A DNA stretch of 64,000 nt from Parafrigoribacterium mesophilum (GCF_039652555.1 NZ_JBDJAF010000005.1:73336-137335); one strand, 5' to 3'. Positions 33,681 to 42,528 are shown, counted from the stretch's first letter. The notes: a model not told the origin generated them from the sequence alone. Made by a program: numbers and translations.

Positions 33681-33772
33681 GTTTCGAGACGCGGCCTCGT
33701 TCCTCGGTCGCTCCTCAACCACCGGGTGTGCACTAGGGACGGCCTCGTTCCTCGGTCGCTCCCCAACCACCG
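33680..33772. repeat. Interspersed repeat, two more copies
   Basis: Copies at 33680-33724 (GTTTCGAGACGCGGCCTCGTT... CTCAACCACCGG) and 33738-33772 (GGCCTCGTTCCTCGGTCGCT... CAACCACCGG). They share the core of the repeats at 20521-20623 and sit at a gene end just before a terminator. Confidence 0.7.
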
Positions 33773-33784
33773 GTGGGAGAAACC

Positions 33785-33822
33785 ACCCGGTCCCGGCGAA
33801 AGTCGGGACCGGGTTCCCTTTT
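33785..33822 (+). terminator. Intrinsic terminator
   Basis: Perfect 11-bp stem ACCCGGTCCCG / CGGGACCGGGT with an 8-nt loop (GCGAAAGT), followed by TCCCTTTT. It is the only hairpin with a real T-tract that I noticed in the window. It ends the NADP reductase transcript. Confidence 0.8.
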
Positions 33823-33888
33823 GTGCGGGACAACGCCGGCGGCACGGTTGTGAGGTCAGAAGACCCGCAGCTCGTGAAGGAGAACATC

Positions 33889-34614
33889 ATGGTCACCACC
33901 GCCCAACCCGTTCAGACCGCCACTGAACGACGACACGGACACCGCCGCCTCGAGTCGGTCGCCGGAAGCTGGCCGATCGGCGTGAAGGTCGCCGCGAGCG
34001 CCGTGCTGATCGGAGCGTTCGTCGCCCAGCTGGTCAATCGGTCGCTGCTCGACATGAGCCACGGCTATGCCAGCCTGTTCCACCAACTAGCGACCGATCC
34101 TGGCCCCGCCAACACAGCGGCCATCGCCGGCATCTTCGCACCGGCACTGCTGGTGGGCTCCGTGCTGATCTGGTTCCGGCTGGCTCGCACCCGCAGCCGC
34201 ATCGCATCCTGGATCACCCTGATCAGCGGAGTGCTCGCCTTCACCTGCCTGCCGCTGATGATGGGCTTCTCGGTGTCGGCGTTCGCCCTGGCCGACGCAC
34301 ACCTGGGCACCACCGCAGCCGCCGCCGCCCTGTCCGGATACGCCGGTCCACCCGCCGCCGTGCTGTTCACCGTCTACAACAACGCGTCGATGCTCACCAT
34401 CCTCGCCGCGGCCTGGGCGCTGTGGCGCTCGCACGCCGTCTCGCGGGCCAGCGTCATCCTGCTCGTGCTGTTCATCGCCGGCGACATCGCCGGACTCCTG
34501 CCGTTCGACGCCCACTACCTCGGCCTGGCCGCCGCAGTGCTGATGTCGGTTTCGCTGTTCACCGCGACGGCACCATTCCGCGACGGCGACCCTGCCACTA
34601 GCATCAAGCCATGA
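33889..34614 (+). CDS. Membrane protein upstream of a two-component system
   Basis: 241 residues with about six membrane segments: near 31-50, 69-91, 101-124, 140-163, 168-187 and 193-215. Strong GAAGGAGA before ATG 33889. Family unknown. It ends 16 nt before the histidine kinase and is cotranscribed, so it may be an accessory sensor or the target of that system. Confidence 0.65.
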   Translation: MVTTAQPVQTATERRHGHRRLESVAGSWPIGVKVAASAVLIGAFVAQLVNRSLLDMSHGYASLFHQLATDPGPANTAAIAGIFAPALLVGSVLIWFRLARTRSRIASWITLISGVLAFTCLPLMMGFSVSAFALADAHLGTTAAAAALSGYAGPPAAVLFTVYNNASMLTILAAAWALWRSHAVSRASVILLVLFIAGDIAGLLPFDAHYLGLAAAVLMSVSLFTATAPFRDGDPATSIKP

Positions 34615-34630
34615 CGCTCGGGACCGCCCG

Positions 34631-36598
34631 ATGAAGATTTCGCGCGGCACCCCGGCCGCTGTCGCGACGGCACTGTCCGTTCTGGCAGCGACCGAGGTCG
34701 CGTTCTTCGTCGTGCTGGTCGGGGCGGATGCCGGCGAATGGCTCGCCCTGGCCACCGAGAACGGCCTCACCACCGCCGCCATCGCCGTGCCGTTCGCCGC
34801 CGTCGGAGCCCTGATCATCCGGCGCGCCCCGCGACACGTGCTGGGCTGGATCTTCGTGGCCCTCGGCCAGCTCACCGCCGCGGCCACCCTGTCCGGCATC
34901 TGGGCCGAACGCGGGCTGGCGCCGCACACCCTCGCGGTCGTCCTCGCGGCCTACCTGTGGGTGCCGGCACTGCTGCTGGAAACGGCCACGCTCACCCTCT
35001 ACTTCCCGGACGGCCGGCTGCCGTCCCGGCGCTGGCGCCCGGTGGCCTGGGTCGCCTGGTCGGTGGTGGGGGTGGGCAGCCTCGGCAACATCCTGATCGG
35101 GCCGCCGCTGGAAGAGGTGGATGCCGGGCTGCACAATCCGTTGACCATCTCCGGCATCGACCCGGCACTGTCGCTGTCCATCTTCGCGACGCTGATCGGA
35201 CTGGCCGTGGCCTGCTTCGCCGCCGGGCTCGTCGGCGTCATCGTCCGCACCGTGCGCGGCTCGCGGCAGCGCCGGGCGCCGCTGTGGTGGATGATCGGCG
35301 CGTTCGCCGTAACCCTGGTCGGCGGACTGCTCGGCCCGATCCCGAACCTGATCGGCTCCCTCGCCGTCCCGATCGGCCTGGGCGTGGCCACGCTACGGTA
35401 CGGCCTGTACGACGGCGACCGCTGGCGGGGACGCACCGCCATCCACGGCATCGCTGCCGTCGTCGTGGTGGCGGTGGTCGCGGTGCCGGTCGGCATCCTG
35501 GCCGCACAGATCGCCGGCGGCCCGGCCGGTGCGGTGCTGGCCGCCGTGGTGGTCGGGGTCGGTTTCGCCCCGGCGCAACAGTGGGCGCGCCGCGGCATCG
35601 ATCGGCTGTTCTACGGCGACCGGATGCAGCCCTACGCCGCGCTGTCCCGGCTCGGCCAGCGACTGGAGGACGCCCTGTCGCCGGAGGAGGTGCTGCCGGC
35701 CCTGGTCACCACGGTCAGCCGCTCTCTGCATCTGCCCTACGCCGCGGTCACCCTCACCGGGGATGCGGAGCCCGCCGCTCAGGTCGGCGAACGCGGCGAG
35801 CACGTCGAGGCGCTGCCGCTCCTGCACGGTGGTGATCGGGTGGGCACCCTCGAGGTCGGCGTGCGCCCCGGTCAACGCGTGCTCGATGCCGGCGACGAGG
35901 TGCTGCTGCGCGATGTCGCCGCGCAGGCGGCGGCCTCGGTGCGCGCCGTGCTGCTGAACCGCGACCTGGTGCGCTCGCGGGAACGGCTCGTCGTCGCGCG
36001 GGAAGAGGAGCGGCGGCGCATCCGTCGCGACCTGCACGACGGACTGGGGCCCACGCTGGCCGGCGTCGCCCTCGGGCTGGATGCCGCGCACCGCGCCGCC
36101 GGACGGGCCGGGCTGGGCGAGAGCCTGGGACTGGACGCGATCCACGCCGACGTGCACCACGGACTGGACGACCTCAAACGGATCGTGGCCGAACTGCGAC
36201 CGGCGGCCCTGGATGACATCGGCCTGGTCGCCTCGCTGCGCGACTACGGGGCCTCGCTGACGGCATCCGGTCGCATCCTGGTGTCCGTGGACTGCGTCGA
36301 CGAGCTCCCCGCGCTGCCGGCGGCGGTCGAACTGGCCGCGTACTTCGTCGCGCGGGAGGCGATGAACAACGCGGCCCGCCACTCGCAGGGCCGCCGCTGC
36401 CAGGTGAGCCTGCGGTTCGCGGACGGGCTCGATGTGCGGGTCACCGACGACGGCTGCGGCATCGGGGAGGCGACTCGGTCGGGCGTCGGACTCGGATCGA
36501 TGGCCGAACGCGCCCGGGAACTCGGCGGGCACTGCAGTGTCCAGTCGGTCCCCGGGGGCGGCACCCGCGTGCACGCACATATTCCGGTGCGGGCATGA
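34631..36598 (+). CDS. NarL-family membrane sensor histidine kinase
   Basis: 655 residues. Eight to ten membrane helices fill about 1-290, followed by a GAF-like domain (about 330-440). Then comes the HisKA_3 dimerisation domain REEERRRIRRDLHDGLGPTL, with phospho-His at about 469, and an HATPase domain (about 560-655: NNAARHS N-box, VTDDGCGIG, GVGLGSMAERA, GGTRV). It phosphorylates the response regulator encoded next, whose ATG overlaps its stop. The ligand is unknown; the GAF domain could bind a small molecule. Confidence 0.88.
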   Translation: MKISRGTPAAVATALSVLAATEVAFFVVLVGADAGEWLALATENGLTTAAIAVPFAAVGALIIRRAPRHVLGWIFVALGQLTAAATLSGIWAERGLAPHTLAVVLAAYLWVPALLLETATLTLYFPDGRLPSRRWRPVAWVAWSVVGVGSLGNILIGPPLEEVDAGLHNPLTISGIDPALSLSIFATLIGLAVACFAAGLVGVIVRTVRGSRQRRAPLWWMIGAFAVTLVGGLLGPIPNLIGSLAVPIGLGVATLRYGLYDGDRWRGRTAIHGIAAVVVVAVVAVPVGILAAQIAGGPAGAVLAAVVVGVGFAPAQQWARRGIDRLFYGDRMQPYAALSRLGQRLEDALSPEEVLPALVTTVSRSLHLPYAAVTLTGDAEPAAQVGERGEHVEALPLLHGGDRVGTLEVGVRPGQRVLDAGDEVLLRDVAAQAAASVRAVLLNRDLVRSRERLVVAREEERRRIRRDLHDGLGPTLAGVALGLDAAHRAAGRAGLGESLGLDAIHADVHHGLDDLKRIVAELRPAALDDIGLVASLRDYGASLTASGRILVSVDCVDELPALPAAVELAAYFVAREAMNNAARHSQGRRCQVSLRFADGLDVRVTDDGCGIGEATRSGVGLGSMAERARELGGHCSVQSVPGGGTRVHAHIPVRA

Positions 36599-37242
36599 AC
36601 GAGCCGATCCGGGTCATCATCGCCGACGACCATCCGGTGTATCGCAGGGGCCTCGCGGCCGCGCTTGCAGACGATGCCGGCATCCGGCTGATCGGCGAGG
36701 CCGGCAGCGGTGAGGAGGCGTGCGCGCTGGTGGACCGCCTGGACCGGGTGGACGTCGTACTCATGGATCTGCACATGGACGGCATCGGCGGAATCGCCGC
36801 GACCGGCGCGCTGCGTGAGCGCCACCCGGAGTGCGCCGTGCTCGTGCTCACGATGTCCGCGGCCGATGAGACCGTCGACGCGGCGCTGCGCGTCGGCGCC
36901 CGCGGCTACCTCGTGAAGGGCGCCGACCAGGACCGGATCGTCTCGGCCATCCGGTCGGTCGCCGCCGGCGAGCTCGTGGTCGGCGCGGAGGTCGCGCACC
37001 GGGTCGCCACGACGCTGTCGAGCCTGCCCGTGCACATCGGAGCGTTCCCCGCGCTCACCGCGCGGGAGCGGGAGGTGCTCGACCTGATCGCGCGCGGATA
37101 CGACAACGCCAGGATCGCCCGAACGCTGTTCCTTTCCGAGAAGACGGTGCGCAACCACGCCTCGGGTGTCTTCGCGAAGTTGGAGGTCGGCAGCCGGGCC
37201 GAGGCGGTGGCCCGGGCGCGGGACGCCGGACTCGGGAGCTGA
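36595..37242 (+). CDS. NarL/FixJ-family response regulator
   Basis: 215 residues: receiver domain with the acidic pair DD (11-12), phospho-acceptor Asp58 (VVLMDLHMDG), Thr and Lys (YLVKGAD), then a LuxR-type HTH (about 150-207: LTAREREVLDLIARGYDNARIARTLFLSEKTVRNH). It is coupled to the kinase by an ATGA overlap. Probably activates genes for envelope or stress response. Confidence 0.92.
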   Translation: MNEPIRVIIADDHPVYRRGLAAALADDAGIRLIGEAGSGEEACALVDRLDRVDVVLMDLHMDGIGGIAATGALRERHPECAVLVLTMSAADETVDAALRVGARGYLVKGADQDRIVSAIRSVAAGELVVGAEVAHRVATTLSSLPVHIGAFPALTAREREVLDLIARGYDNARIARTLFLSEKTVRNHASGVFAKLEVGSRAEAVARARDAGLGS

Positions 37243-37313
37243 ACCGGCCCGACCATCGGGGTGCGGCACGGGAATCTGTTCTCGCCGGACAGAAGCGGCC
37301 GTAGTCTCGATTC

Positions 37314-37778
37314 ATGAATCGGGCGTTCACTCTGGTCGCCGCTCAGCTGCTGCTTCTGGCGGCGCTGGTGGTGATTCCGCACGGCACGCTGTGGCCGGTG
37401 GCCGCCGCCGCGTTGGTCATCGTCATGGTGCTGGTCCTGGCCGGTGCGGCCCTGGCCGTCCTCGGCGCGGCCGGGCTCGGCTCGGCCCTGACCGCCAGTC
37501 CGATTCCACGGGAGCACGCCGGTCTGGTCACGACCGGCATCTACGGCGTGGTCCGTAACCCGATCTACACCGGGCTGCTGGTCGCCGGGCTCGGCCTGGT
37601 CGTGTTCGGCGCCTCCATCTGGCACATCGTCACCTGGCTGGCACTGCTGTCGTTGCTGGCCGGGAAGGCGCGATGGGAGGAACGGATGCTGCGCGCCAAG
37701 CATCCGGAATTCGATCAGTACGCCGCGCGGGTGGGGCGCTTCATACCGGGTGTCGGCCGGCTGCGTCGACCGGACTGA
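37314..37778 (+). CDS. Isoprenylcysteine methyltransferase-family membrane protein
   Basis: 154 residues with four membrane segments and the ICMT/PEMT signature: HAGLVTTGIYGVVRNPIYTGLL (about 70-90) and a C-terminal EERMLRAKHPEFDQYAARVGRFIPGVGRL. Family members use S-adenosylmethionine to methylate lipids or prenylated molecules; the substrate here is unknown. Separate transcription unit after the two-component genes. Confidence 0.85.
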   Translation: MNRAFTLVAAQLLLLAALVVIPHGTLWPVAAAALVIVMVLVLAGAALAVLGAAGLGSALTASPIPREHAGLVTTGIYGVVRNPIYTGLLVAGLGLVVFGASIWHIVTWLALLSLLAGKARWEERMLRAKHPEFDQYAARVGRFIPGVGRLRRPD

Positions 37779-37827
37779 CCCGCTGACCGCATCGGACTGG
37801 CCGCGCACCTGCCCAGCATCCGGCTTT

Positions 37828-37926
37828 CATCATTCAGGACATCGTGTGACCGGTGGGCCGGATGCGACGGGTGCGGTGCTCACGGTCACCACCAGCCTCA
37901 ACCGCCCCATCGGCTCCTGAATGATG
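37828..37926. repeat. Inverted repeat with 12-bp perfect arms
   Basis: CATCATTCAGGA (37828-37839) and TCCTGAATGATG (37915-37926), extended to 14 or more with one mismatch, flank a GC-rich 75-bp centre. The 192-bp gap 37779-37970 contains nothing else. It is MITE-like in layout; no target duplication was recognised. Confidence 0.6.
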
Positions 37927-37970
37927 GAAGGGGACGGGGTGTGCTGGCGCGGGATCGCTAGACTTCCGGC

Positions 37971-38432
37971 ATGGGTAACTGGAACTTTTCTGAGTCGATC
38001 ATCGTGTCCCGACCGGCGGAGGAGCTGTACGCCATGGTCTCGGATGTGACCCGGATGGGCCAGTGGAGCCCGGTGTGCACCGGTGGCTGGTGGGACGACG
38101 ACAGTCGCGGCGTCGGCGCCTGGTTCACCGGCCACAACGAGACACCCACCAAGACCTGGGAAACCCGCTCCCAAGTGGTGGCCGACGAGCCAGGACGTGA
38201 GTTCGCCTTCGTCGTCGGCGGCGACCGCACCCGCTGGGGCTACACGTTCAGCCCGGCCGCCGGCGGTACCGAGCTGACCGAGTCGTGGGCGATCCTGCCG
38301 GCGGGGGAGACCTACTTCGCCGAGCGATTCGGCGAGACGGCCGAGGCCGAGATCACGCAGCGGCTCGAGAACGCGCGCAGTGGCATCCACGCCACCCTGG
38401 CGGCGATCAAGAAGGCCGCCGAAACCGCCTGA
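37971..38432 (+). CDS. SRPBCC-family protein
   Basis: 153 residues of the START-like polyketide-cyclase/SRPBCC fold: FSESIIVSRPAEELYAMVSDVTRMGQWSPVCTGGWW at the start, EFAFVVGG..RWGYTFSP in the middle and a C-terminal helix (ITQRLENARSGIHATLAAIKKAA). Binds a hydrophobic ligand in a central cavity; no catalytic residue is evident. Alone on the plus strand; a second SRPBCC is at 39121. Confidence 0.8.
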   Translation: MGNWNFSESIIVSRPAEELYAMVSDVTRMGQWSPVCTGGWWDDDSRGVGAWFTGHNETPTKTWETRSQVVADEPGREFAFVVGGDRTRWGYTFSPAAGGTELTESWAILPAGETYFAERFGETAEAEITQRLENARSGIHATLAAIKKAAETA

Positions 38433-38514
38433 TCCGGCCCGCGAATCGGCACTGGCGGCAGGTCGGCGCGCCTCGGACTAGCCACAGGTGGCATTCGGCG
38501 CGCACACTGGCGGC

Positions 38515-39084
38515 ATGACGATGCATCTCACGGGTGAGCCTGCGGCGGATGCGCTGCTCACCGAGAACGACCTGGCGCTGCTGATCGGGATGCTGCTCGA
38601 CCAGCAGGTGACCATGGAGTCTGCCTTCGCGGGCCCGGCCAAGATCCGCGACCGCATCGGCTCGCTGGATGCCGCCGCGATCGCCGACCACGACCCGGAT
38701 GCCTTCGCGCAGGTGTTCAAACAACCACCGGCGGTGCACCGTTTTCCGGGGTCGATGGCGGCACGCGTGCAGGCGCTGTGCGCCGCGGTGCGCGACGACT
38801 GGCACGGCGACGCGACCGCGATCTGGACCGACGGCAACCCCGACGGCGCCGAGATACTGCGCCGGCTGAGGACCCTGCCCGGCTTCGGCGAGCAGAAGGC
38901 CCGCATCTTTCTGGCGCTGCTGGGCAAGCAGCGCGGGCTGGCGGCCGTCGGCTGGCGCGAAGCATCCGCCCCGTACGGTGAAGACGGCTCGCGGATGTCG
39001 GTGGCCGACATCGTCGACTCCGAGTCGCTGGACCGGGTGCGCGAGTCGAAGAAGGCGGCCAAAGCCGCGGCGAAGGCCCGATAG
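38515..39084 (+). CDS. HhH-GPD base-excision repair protein
   Basis: 189 residues of the short HhH-GPD family: LLIGMLLDQQVTMESAFAGPAKIRDRIG near the N-terminus and the helix-hairpin-helix LRTLPGFGEQKARIFLALLGKQ (about 120-141). A Lys-rich tail ends the protein. It lacks the C-terminal Fe-S cluster of EndoIII. Likely a base-excision accessory or glycosylase. ATG 38515 is chosen; an ATG 27 nt earlier is in frame. Confidence 0.8.
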   Translation: MTMHLTGEPAADALLTENDLALLIGMLLDQQVTMESAFAGPAKIRDRIGSLDAAAIADHDPDAFAQVFKQPPAVHRFPGSMAARVQALCAAVRDDWHGDATAIWTDGNPDGAEILRRLRTLPGFGEQKARIFLALLGKQRGLAAVGWREASAPYGEDGSRMSVADIVDSESLDRVRESKKAAKAAAKAR

Positions 39085-39120
39085 CGAGTCCCCACCGGGG
39101 CGACTCATAGAGGAGAAACC

Positions 39121-39552
39121 ATGTCCGACAAATATGTCGCCACCTCGACGATCACCATCGATGCGTTGCCGTCACGGGTCTGGGAAGTGATCACCGACAC
39201 CGAATCCGTGGGGCAATTGTTCTTCGGCTCCGAGGTGATCACCGACTGGAGCGTCGGCAGCCCGATCGTCTGGCGCGGCGAGTGGGAAGGCAAACCGTTC
39301 GAGGACAAGGGCGAGATCATCGCGTTCGAACCGGGCCGCCGCCTGGAGACCACCCACTTCAGCCCACTGACCGGGCAGGCGGATGCGCCGGAAAACTACC
39401 ACACGCTCACCTGGACGCTCGAGCCGTTCGGCACCCAGACCGTGCTGACACTGAGGCAGGACAACAACGACAGCGCGGAGGCCGCCGCGCATTCCAAACA
39501 GATGTGGGACTCGCTGCTGGCCAGCGCGAAGGACGCCGCCGAGGGCGCCTGA
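39121..39552 (+). CDS. AHSA1-like SRPBCC protein
   Basis: 143 residues with the AHSA1/SRPBCC pattern: ATSTITIDALPSRVWEVITDTE, WRGEWEGKPFEDKGEIIAFEPGRRLETTHFSP and a C-terminal SKQMWDSLLASAKDA helix. Strong AGAGGAGAAA ribosome site. It follows the HhH-GPD gene by 36 nt. Role unknown; ligand-binding fold. Confidence 0.82.
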   Translation: MSDKYVATSTITIDALPSRVWEVITDTESVGQLFFGSEVITDWSVGSPIVWRGEWEGKPFEDKGEIIAFEPGRRLETTHFSPLTGQADAPENYHTLTWTLEPFGTQTVLTLRQDNNDSAEAAAHSKQMWDSLLASAKDAAEGA

Positions 39553-39632
39553 TCACGGTTGTCCCGACGACCGGCGAACCGCCCGCGCCACCGTGCGGGG
39601 AATTCGAAGACGGACGTGGTTCACTCCTGTCC

Positions 39633-40313
39633 ATGACATCCATGCCGATGTTCCCGCTGTCGTCGGTGCTGTTCCCGGCGATGCCGATGGCGCTGCGCGT
39701 GTTCGAGGACCGCTACCTGCTGATGATGTCCCGGGTGCTGCAGCAGGACATCCCGGAATTCGGGGTGGTGCTGATCGAGCGCGGCTCGGAGGCCGGCGGC
39801 GGCGAGCAGCGCTTCGACACCGGCACCGTCGCCCACATCACCCAGATGGAAACCGACGGCCGCACCCTCGGGCTTGTGGTGCGCGGCACCCGCCGGGTCG
39901 CCGTGACGCGCTGGCTCGAGGACCGGCCGCATCCGCACGCCGAGGTGCTCGACCTTCCGGACCTGCAGTGGACGGATGCGCTGCAGCCGCTGCACGAGGA
40001 AGCGGAGTTGGTCGTGCGCCGCACCCTGGCCCAGGCCAGCGAGTTCTCCGAGGGACAATGGCCCGCCGAGATCGGCCTCTCGGAGGATCCGATCCAGTCG
40101 AGCTGGCAATTGGCGGGTGTGGCACCGATCGGCCCGCTCGACCAGGTGCACCTGCTGCGTTCCGCGACCGCGGCGGAGTTGCTGCAGGGCATCATCGACG
40201 CGACCAGCGGGGCCGCCGAGGTGCTTGGTGCTGGCGGGGTGCTCGGTGCCGACGGAGCACTCGATTCCTGGGACGACGACGAGTTCCCCGACATCGACGA
40301 CGGCGACGACTGA
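39633..40313 (+). CDS. LON N-terminal substrate-binding domain protein
   Basis: 226 residues carrying only the LON-N/PUA-like domain: MFPLSSVLFPAMPMALRVFEDRYLLMMSRVL, VGTGT-like TVAHITQMETDGRTLGLVVRGTRRV and a C-terminal helical part. There is no ATPase or protease domain, so it is a stand-alone adaptor-like protein. A Gly/Ala/Asp-rich acidic tail (DSWDDDEFPDIDDGDD) ends it. ATG 39633 begins exactly at the domain. Confidence 0.85.
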   Translation: MTSMPMFPLSSVLFPAMPMALRVFEDRYLLMMSRVLQQDIPEFGVVLIERGSEAGGGEQRFDTGTVAHITQMETDGRTLGLVVRGTRRVAVTRWLEDRPHPHAEVLDLPDLQWTDALQPLHEEAELVVRRTLAQASEFSEGQWPAEIGLSEDPIQSSWQLAGVAPIGPLDQVHLLRSATAAELLQGIIDATSGAAEVLGAGGVLGADGALDSWDDDEFPDIDDGDD

Positions 40314-40428
40314 CCCGCTGCGCCGCCGGCCAGTGTTTCGTCGTGTGACGGCTCTACCGACAACGCCGACGCGCGAAATCTAGAATCGAGGCAGCTGGAA
40401 CGGACATGGAGCGCGAAGGAGGTCGGAA

Positions 40429-40758
40429 TTGACGAGTCTCACAGGAGTGGCCGGCATCATGCAGTGCGCCCACGCCGCGGAGGAGGGCTGCGTCAAGCGC
40501 GGTCCCGGCCACGCCTTGCACCCGATCCAGGCCCGCGCCGCGGCGGCCACCGGCAGCAAGTGGATCGACGGCATCGTGCGCAACGCAAGCACCGACGGCT
40601 GGATCGCCGTCGAGCCGATCGGATCCGGTGACACCATCTGGGCCTGGCACCACCACGACCTGAGCGCGCAACTGAGCCCGGGGGCCCCGGTAGCGCTGCA
40701 TTCGCTCTACAAGGTGCTTGCCGCCGGCGACACCCGGGTCAGCGTCCTCACGATCTGA
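40429..40758 (+). CDS. Hypothetical protein with TTG start
   Basis: 109 residues, unknown family. It has a Cys-His-rich start (IMQCAHAAEEGCVKRGPGHALHPIQ) and WIDGIVRNASTDGWIAVEP ... WAWHHHDLS, an OB/SH3-like beta pattern. The TTG start is supported by a perfect AAGGAGG 7 nt upstream; no in-frame ATG fits. Its last codons lie in the tandem repeat at 40743. Confidence 0.55.
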   Translation: MTSLTGVAGIMQCAHAAEEGCVKRGPGHALHPIQARAAAATGSKWIDGIVRNASTDGWIAVEPIGSGDTIWAWHHHDLSAQLSPGAPVALHSLYKVLAAGDTRVSVLTI

Positions 40759-40830
40759 GTCGTCCTGACGATCTGAGTCGTCCCGACAATCTGAGTTCTG
40801 ACGTCGTCCCGACAATCTGAGTTCTGACGG
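40743..40830 (+). repeat. Tandem repeat at a gene 3' end
   Basis: Four units based on CGTCCTGACGATCTGAGT: 40743-40760, 40761-40778, then two longer 26-bp units (40779-40804, 40805-40830) with CGTCCCGACAATCTGAGTTC. The first unit encodes the last codons and stop of the gene at 40429. Confidence 0.8.
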
Positions 40831-40834
40831 TGCT

Positions 40835-41257
40835 CTAGCTCACCGGCATCGTGCCCTTCATCGCATCCGCCATCTTCTGCATCGACATCGCGCACTGACG
40901 GCACACCTCGGCGCACATGCGGCAATCGTCGCTCATGTCCGCGTGTTTCATGCACTCGTCGGCGCAGGCCGAAGCCATGGTCATGGTGGCCTGCACCATG
41001 GCCGTGAAGCTCTCCAGGTGCATGCCGTTCGGGCGCATCATCATCCGCATCATCGTGTGTGAGGTGTCGGCGGCGTTCATGCACATGTTCGCGCACATCG
41101 CCATGGCCTCGCCCGTCATCATGCCGGCGCAGGTGGTGCAGGCCTGCTCGCACGCGGAGCAGGCTTCGATACACTCCTGCATCATCGCCATATCCATGCC
41201 CGTGGTCGGCATGTCCTTCTGGTGGTTGTCCATCATCTGCATCGCAGGGTTCATCAT
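40835..41257 (-). CDS. Four-helix copper storage protein (Csp/DUF326)
   Basis: 140 residues, Met- and Cys-rich: repeated C-x2/3-C pairs (CIEACSACEQACTTC, MCANMC, CADECMKH, CRMCAEVCRQC) within four amphipathic helices. This is the Csp (DUF326) fold that holds many Cu(I) ions inside the bundle. There is no signal peptide, so it is the cytosolic Csp3-like type. ATG 41257 is used; the ribosome site is weak. A CsoR repressor lies at 57499, not adjacent. Confidence 0.85.
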   Translation of the reverse strand: MMNPAMQMMDNHQKDMPTTGMDMAMMQECIEACSACEQACTTCAGMMTGEAMAMCANMCMNAADTSHTMMRMMMRPNGMHLESFTAMVQATMTMASACADECMKHADMSDDCRMCAEVCRQCAMSMQKMADAMKGTMPVS

Positions 41258-41398
41258 GGGAACCGTCCATTTCTGGGGCTGCCGAGCACCAGCCGGTGCC
41301 GATGCCGAATGCGGCACCCCACCGATTCGATGCTACGCCGCGGGCTCGCGGACCGCTCGGGCAGTGTGCGAGCACCGCTCGCCTAGTCCGCGACTGCA

Positions 41399-41959
41399 CT
41401 AACCCGCGACTACATAGCGCAGGTACACCGTGCCGTTGCTGAACCGGTGTTCATCCAGCAGCTTCAGTGCCAACCGGATCCCCCGGGGCAGTGCCGCGGT
41501 GCCACCGCCCACCACCACGGGCACGACGAACAGGTGGACCTCGTCCACCAGGCCGGCCCGGATCGCGTGCCCGGCCAGATCGGCGCCGCCCACGCAGAGG
41601 TCGTGCGGCGCGGCTGCCTTCCAACGTCGGATCGCTTCCGGATCGAAGCGGTGCTCCAAGGTCGTCTTCGCGCTGACCGATGCGGCCAGCGTCGTGGAGT
41701 ACACCACCTTGTCGGCCGCCTGCCAGATCGCGGCAAAATCCCGCTCGACCGGCAACTGGTCGGGCAAGTCCTGCGCGGTTTCCCAGTAGAGCATCGTCTC
41801 GTACATCCGCCGTCCGAACAGGTAGGTGCCGATCGGCCGCAAGAGGTCATTGACGAAGCCGTGCACCTCCTCATCGGGGGCGGACCAGTCGAAGTTGCCG
41901 TTCTCGTCGGTGATGTATCCGTCGAGCGAGACGGTCAGTGAATAGATCAACCTGCCCAT
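41399..41959 (-). CDS. Dihydrofolate-reductase/RibD-C family protein
   Basis: 186 residues: MGRLIYSLTVSLDGYITDENGNFDW, GTYLFGRRMYETMLYW, VVYSTTL and PHDLCVGGADLAGHAIRAGLVDEVHLFVVPVVVGGGT. This is the RibD C-terminal-like branch of the DHFR fold, an NADPH-dependent reductase of unknown substrate (not DHF specifically). Excellent AGGAGG before ATG 41959. The upstream DUF1801 gene is 35 nt away on the same strand. Confidence 0.85.
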   Translation of the reverse strand: MGRLIYSLTVSLDGYITDENGNFDWSAPDEEVHGFVNDLLRPIGTYLFGRRMYETMLYWETAQDLPDQLPVERDFAAIWQAADKVVYSTTLAASVSAKTTLEHRFDPEAIRRWKAAAPHDLCVGGADLAGHAIRAGLVDEVHLFVVPVVVGGGTAALPRGIRLALKLLDEHRFSNGTVYLRYVVAG

Positions 41960-41993
41960 GGTGCACAATCCTCCTAATATCCCGTTCGTTGTC

Positions 41994-42452
41994 CTACGAG
42001 GGCGGCCGATCCCTGTCCGAATCCCGCGCCCTGTTCCCGAACACGCCGGAGGCGGCGGTGCGATAGGACGAATCGATGATCTCCTCGAGCACGGCGAGGT
42101 CGACCTTCTCGAGGTCCTTGAGGTAGAGGCAGCCGACGCCGGTGGAGTACTCGCCGAGCCGGGCCAACTGGTCCGGATAGGCGCCGACGCCGTCCGGCAG
42201 GTAGACCGTCGTGGCCGCCTTCCGCGGTGAGAAGCCGGCCGCGGGGGCATCACCCTCCCGCCCGCTGGCGTACTTGTAGTGATAGGTGCCGAAGCCGATG
42301 ATCGACGGTCCCCACAGCTTTGGCGCCTCACCCGTGACCCGCGCGATCAACTCCAGGAGCGTCTGGGCATCGCGCCGCCTGATGGGACTGGCCACCGCCT
42401 CGATGTAGGCGTGCACCGACCCGTCTCCGGCGCTCAGTGTGGCCATCGCCAC
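41994..42452 (-). CDS. DUF1801 domain protein
   Basis: 152 residues: SVHAYIEAVASPIRRRDAQTLLELIARVTGEAPKLWGPSIIGFGTYHYKY, then YLPDGVGAYPDQLARLGEYSTGVGCLYLKDLEKVDLAVLEEII, the complete DUF1801 (YdhG-like) fold. Small enzymes or iron-binding proteins of unclear role. The GTG start at 42452 sits 6 nt after GGGA; ATG 42446 is the alternative. Probably cotranscribed with the reductase downstream. Confidence 0.82.
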   Translation of the reverse strand: MAMATLSAGDGSVHAYIEAVASPIRRRDAQTLLELIARVTGEAPKLWGPSIIGFGTYHYKYASGREGDAPAAGFSPRKAATTVYLPDGVGAYPDQLARLGEYSTGVGCLYLKDLEKVDLAVLEEIIDSSYRTAASGVFGNRARDSDRDRPPS

Positions 42453-42528
42453 GTCCGTTCCCTCGATCGTGCTCGGGCACTGCTGTCCACAGTAGCCAGT
42501 GCGGGCGGACCGGCAAGCTCCTACGGGT

